Below, piece by piece: positions 61,793 to 64,000 of a stretch of 64,000 nucleotides of DNA. The DNA is from Singulisphaera acidiphila DSM 18658 (lineage in GTDB: Bacteria; Planctomycetota; Planctomycetia; Isosphaerales; Isosphaeraceae), in NCBI RefSeq assembly GCF_000242455.2, contig NC_019892.1, positions 9,124,744-9,188,743 on the forward strand. The letters are read 5' to 3'. The stretch's first letter is position 1. The number at the start of each line of letters is the position of its first letter. The position numbers and the translations under genes are program-made. The notes below the pieces were generated by a model. That model saw nothing but the letters and a program-made list of their open reading frames with translations, did not search any database and was not told where the DNA came from.

Positions 61793-62389
61793 ATGGGACT
61801 GGTGGTTTCGCGGTATGCCCTCAATTATTATTCGCAGACGGGGCATGCTCCTCCTACGCCTCGCTGGCAGATGCTTGCGGGTCGGATGGAACTGAATTCT
61901 AGCCGATTCACGTCTTACCATCCCACGCTTGCCCCGTTGCTCACAGACGCCAAGTGCATCGGAATGCTGCCAGGGGGGAAGTTCTATAACGAACTTCGCG
62001 TCCGCTACGCGATCAATCCTCAGCGGTTCACCCACTATCACCCGTTCCTGGGGAAGCTGCTGGAGCGAGACGCCAACGCTCGTGAACACTGCGCGAATAA
62101 TCCAATCCACATTCCTTCAGAACCACCCAGTGTATCACCCGAGACGTTGGTGCCTCCGACGACTCCCCCGGTGACACCGCCGACTCAGCCGCCCGAGCCT
62201 TACGTTCCTCCGACGGACCCGGGGACAAACCCCGGCACAACCGTTCCCACGGATCCAACAGATCCTGTGACCACTGTGCCGGAGCCTGCCACTGCCATTC
62301 AATTCGGGATCGGATTGATCTGCATCGGCGTCTATACCGTTTTCAAACGGAAGAAAAATGCCTATCTGAAGCTTGCACCCATATCATGA
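61793..62389 (+). CDS. PEP-CTERM-sorted protein with RFT-YHP repeats
   Basis: A 198-residue protein. The C-terminus is a PEP-CTERM sorting signal: VPEP, a hydrophobic helix (AIQFGIGLICIGVYTVF) and the basic KRKKN, which in other bacteria is recognised by an exosortase for surface attachment. Before it lies a Pro/Thr-rich linker (about 100-160). The N-terminal part has two similar segments, NSSRFTSYHPTLAPLL and NPQRFTHYHPFLGKLLE, spaced about 43 residues apart. No N-terminal signal peptide is visible, which is unexpected for this class. AGGAG lies 7 nt before the ATG at 61793. It may be an N-terminally truncated or unusually exported protein. Confidence 0.65.
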   Translation: MGLVVSRYALNYYSQTGHAPPTPRWQMLAGRMELNSSRFTSYHPTLAPLLTDAKCIGMLPGGKFYNELRVRYAINPQRFTHYHPFLGKLLERDANAREHCANNPIHIPSEPPSVSPETLVPPTTPPVTPPTQPPEPYVPPTDPGTNPGTTVPTDPTDPVTTVPEPATAIQFGIGLICIGVYTVFKRKKNAYLKLAPIS

Positions 62390-62501
62390 TAGCCCCAAGG
62401 GAATGCCGCGAATTCTCGACGTGAGCCTGGGAATCTGACAAGCCAGATCCGTGCGACGGCGACTCGCGGCTTTGCCCTCTTTCCTCCTAAACCGCAAGCG
62501 G

Positions 62502-64000
62502 TTACTCGGTCGTGGTGGGTTCGAGGGCAATATTCGGGATATCGATCTGCTCGAAGTGCCGTTGCTGAAGCCGATACTCCTGGATCTCCTCCGGGCTCAA
62601 GTCGAATTCGCCCTCCAACTGCGTAAACCCTTTCAACCTGCTCCCTCCTCGCTCAGGGGACGGATGCTCTTCCCCCTTGCGATCGACGGCGACGAGCCGG
62701 ACCGCGGTGCCCTCGATGTCATGCGTGACCGTCAGGGTTGTCCCCTTCTTGGTGGCGATGGCCCTTCCCCAGAGGGAGTTCGGGACGCTTCCATGAGCAG
62801 GGCGGGTTCCCGGGTTGCGGCCGTCCCAGGCTTCCACGACCTGCCAGGGGCCGGTGGCCACCTCAAAGTGGAGTGCAGAGGCCGCCAGATCCTTGGGATG
62901 CTCGCTGATCACGACGCTCAGGCCCGGCACAATCTTGCCGTCCCGCGTCGCGGGCTCGTACCAGCCTCGGCTCTGGCGCATCCACAAGCCGTGCTTGGAG
63001 TCCGGGGGCAAGTTCGACACGCGGACCACGACCGCCCGGTAGATCGATTTCCCCCCGAAGATCGAAGTCCCAGCTTTTGCTAAGTCCGTGGCCGACGGAT
63101 CGCACAGCGGCTGGGCTAGCGGCGATCCCTCCGGCCCCCACCAGGTTTGGGGACCCGACGGATGGGTCGAGACCCCGATGACCTCAATGGTCGCACCGTT
63201 CGGCAAGGTCCTGATCCAGGGTCGATCCCCTTCGGCAACCCGCAATGGCTTCGATACCGCTTGGTCCCCGGCCTGCGGCGTCTGTTGAGCCAGCACACCG
63301 GCCCCGATCGCCGCCAGGCCAACGGCCGCGAGCAGGCCAACCAAAACGCACTTAAGTTTACTCATCAGCATAATTCTCCTAACTCCTGCGGCAAGTTCGA
63401 GAACCGACGCCGAGACCTCCCCGGCCGTCGTGGTGCTTCCCACCAGGATCCGCTTGGCCAGTTGGATCGTGGAACCCAGCAAGTGGGCCGGCATCGCTGG
63501 CGTGGCGGCCCGCGCCGAGAGAGCCAGGCCGAGCGCTCCGGCCGACGGCGCCAGGCCGCGGCGGATGAGTCGGCCGCGCAACCGCTCTCGGCCCCGTGCC
63601 AGCCGGCTCCGAACCGTCCCCACCGGGCACCCCAAGTACCGAGCCGCCTCTTCATAGGTGCGACCCTCCATGTCACAGAGCACGACCGGCACGCGGTAAT
63701 GGTTCGGGAGCCGGTCGACCTCCTCGTGGAGCGCCTCGGCGAGATCACCCGGGATTGCGCTTTGCTCAGGGCGATTTCCCCGCTCGGCCGCCCCGTGCTC
63801 GTGGACCCGTCGCCGACTCGCATTGACCTTGGCACGTCCCGCGGCGCGGCAGGCGACCCGATGCAGCCAAGGGCCCAGCGAGTCCCTGACCCAGAGCGTC
63901 CCCCCTTTGCGCAACAGGATGAGAAACGTGGCCTGAAAGGCGTCCATGGCCTCGTGATCGTCCCTGAGGATGCCGCGGCAGGCGCGGAACACCATCGGGC
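62502..64000 (-). CDS. ECF sigma factor with C-terminal membrane/extracytoplasmic extension, partial
   Basis: Open to the right window edge, so the extreme N-terminus is missing. At least 498 residues are visible. Sigma region 2 is present (FRACRGILRDDHEAMDAFQATFLILLRK, SLGPWLHRVACRAAGRAK), then region 4 (LPNHYRVPVVLCDMEGRTYEEAARYLGCPVGTVRSRLARGRERLRGRL). After a linker there is one transmembrane helix (about KLKCVLVGLLAAVGLAAIGAGVLA) followed by about 260 residues of presumed extracytoplasmic sequence (GATIEVIGVSTHPSGPQTWWG, LTVTHDIEGTAVRLVAVDRKG). Fusions of this type are typical of planctomycete ECF groups and suggest self-contained signal sensing or tethering. It directs RNA polymerase to an unknown regulon. 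Confidence 0.9.
   Translation of the reverse strand, partial: PMVFRACRGILRDDHEAMDAFQATFLILLRKGGTLWVRDSLGPWLHRVACRAAGRAKVNASRRRVHEHGAAERGNRPEQSAIPGDLAEALHEEVDRLPNHYRVPVVLCDMEGRTYEEAARYLGCPVGTVRSRLARGRERLRGRLIRRGLAPSAGALGLALSARAATPAMPAHLLGSTIQLAKRILVGSTTTAGEVSASVLELAAGVRRIMLMSKLKCVLVGLLAAVGLAAIGAGVLAQQTPQAGDQAVSKPLRVAEGDRPWIRTLPNGATIEVIGVSTHPSGPQTWWGPEGSPLAQPLCDPSATDLAKAGTSIFGGKSIYRAVVVRVSNLPPDSKHGLWMRQSRGWYEPATRDGKIVPGLSVVISEHPKDLAASALHFEVATGPWQVVEAWDGRNPGTRPAHGSVPNSLWGRAIATKKGTTLTVTHDIEGTAVRLVAVDRKGEEHPSPERGGSRLKGFTQLEGEFDLSPEEIQEYRLQQRHFEQIDIPNIALEPTTTE

Noticed and set aside
1..64000. tRNA, rRNA and riboswitch genes
   Set aside because: No cloverleaf-like or conserved T-loop sequences and no rRNA-like segments were recognised on reading either strand; a covariance-model scan was not possible.

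Overview
The window looks like a chromosomal segment from a Gram-negative-type planctomycete, most likely family Isosphaeraceae or a relative. The evidence is high GC and a set of lineage-typical families: DUF1800/DUF1501 pairs, a PSD1-type cytochrome followed by a TAT-exported DUF1501 protein, a DUF1559 prepilin-like protein, LEDR-type N-terminal signatures on secreted proteins, a PEP-CTERM protein, an ECF sigma factor fused to a membrane/extracytoplasmic tail, and a repeat-rich intergenic background. Assignments come from reading the translations; no database search was run.

Layout. 1-252: 5' part of a zinc-ribbon protein. 253-1713: non-coding, packed with palindromic dispersed repeats. 1714-5876: DUF1800 and DUF1501 genes (+) converging on a cytochrome c / copper monooxygenase-like gene (-). 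6841-13781: Popeye-like membrane protein, six-heme cytochrome c and a TPR/FG-GAP/UnbV protein. 14348-17271: lipoprotein, DUF1559 pseudopilin-like protein and isochorismatase-like hydrolase. 17322-18679: an IS701-like insertion sequence with ends and target duplication. 18825-23708: a 1627-residue secreted modular protein carrying a recent 810-bp internal tandem duplication. 24223-29917: CDF metal transporter, PSD1 cytochrome and its DUF1501 partner. 29918-32358: a repeat cluster cut by an IS4-type element with a 12-bp target duplication.

32359-39698: HEAT-repeat protein, von Willebrand A protein, an OmpR-type response regulator/sensor kinase pair with a 4-bp overlap, and a DUF4198/DUF3386-like protein. 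39827-46566: transglutaminase-like lipoprotein, KDO-8-phosphate synthase, lipid kinase, coiled-coil membrane protein, an isocitrate/isopropylmalate dehydrogenase with a strong terminator-like palindrome, and a small membrane protein. 46742-55930: a secreted toroid-like protein, a LEDR-signature protein, and a three-gene RND heavy-metal efflux operon (pump, adaptor, outer-membrane channel). 57197-64000: a Gly/Tyr-rich exported protein, a DUF4258-like protein, a frameshifted ThuA gene, a sialate O-acetylesterase-like protein, a possible Cys-rich mini-protein, an ISL3-type transposase remnant, a PEP-CTERM protein and the ECF sigma factor running off the edge.

Genes that probably work together: the efflux operon; the response regulator/kinase pair; the DUF1800-DUF1501 and PSD1-DUF1501 pairs (export-linked, biochemistry unknown); and possibly the Popeye/multiheme cytochrome pair. 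No tRNA, rRNA or CRISPR array was recognised. The least described material is the two-type dispersed repeat system with its IS insertion, the Popeye-like protein with a duplicated linker in place of a cyclic-nucleotide domain, and the PEP-CTERM protein with RFT-YHP repeats.
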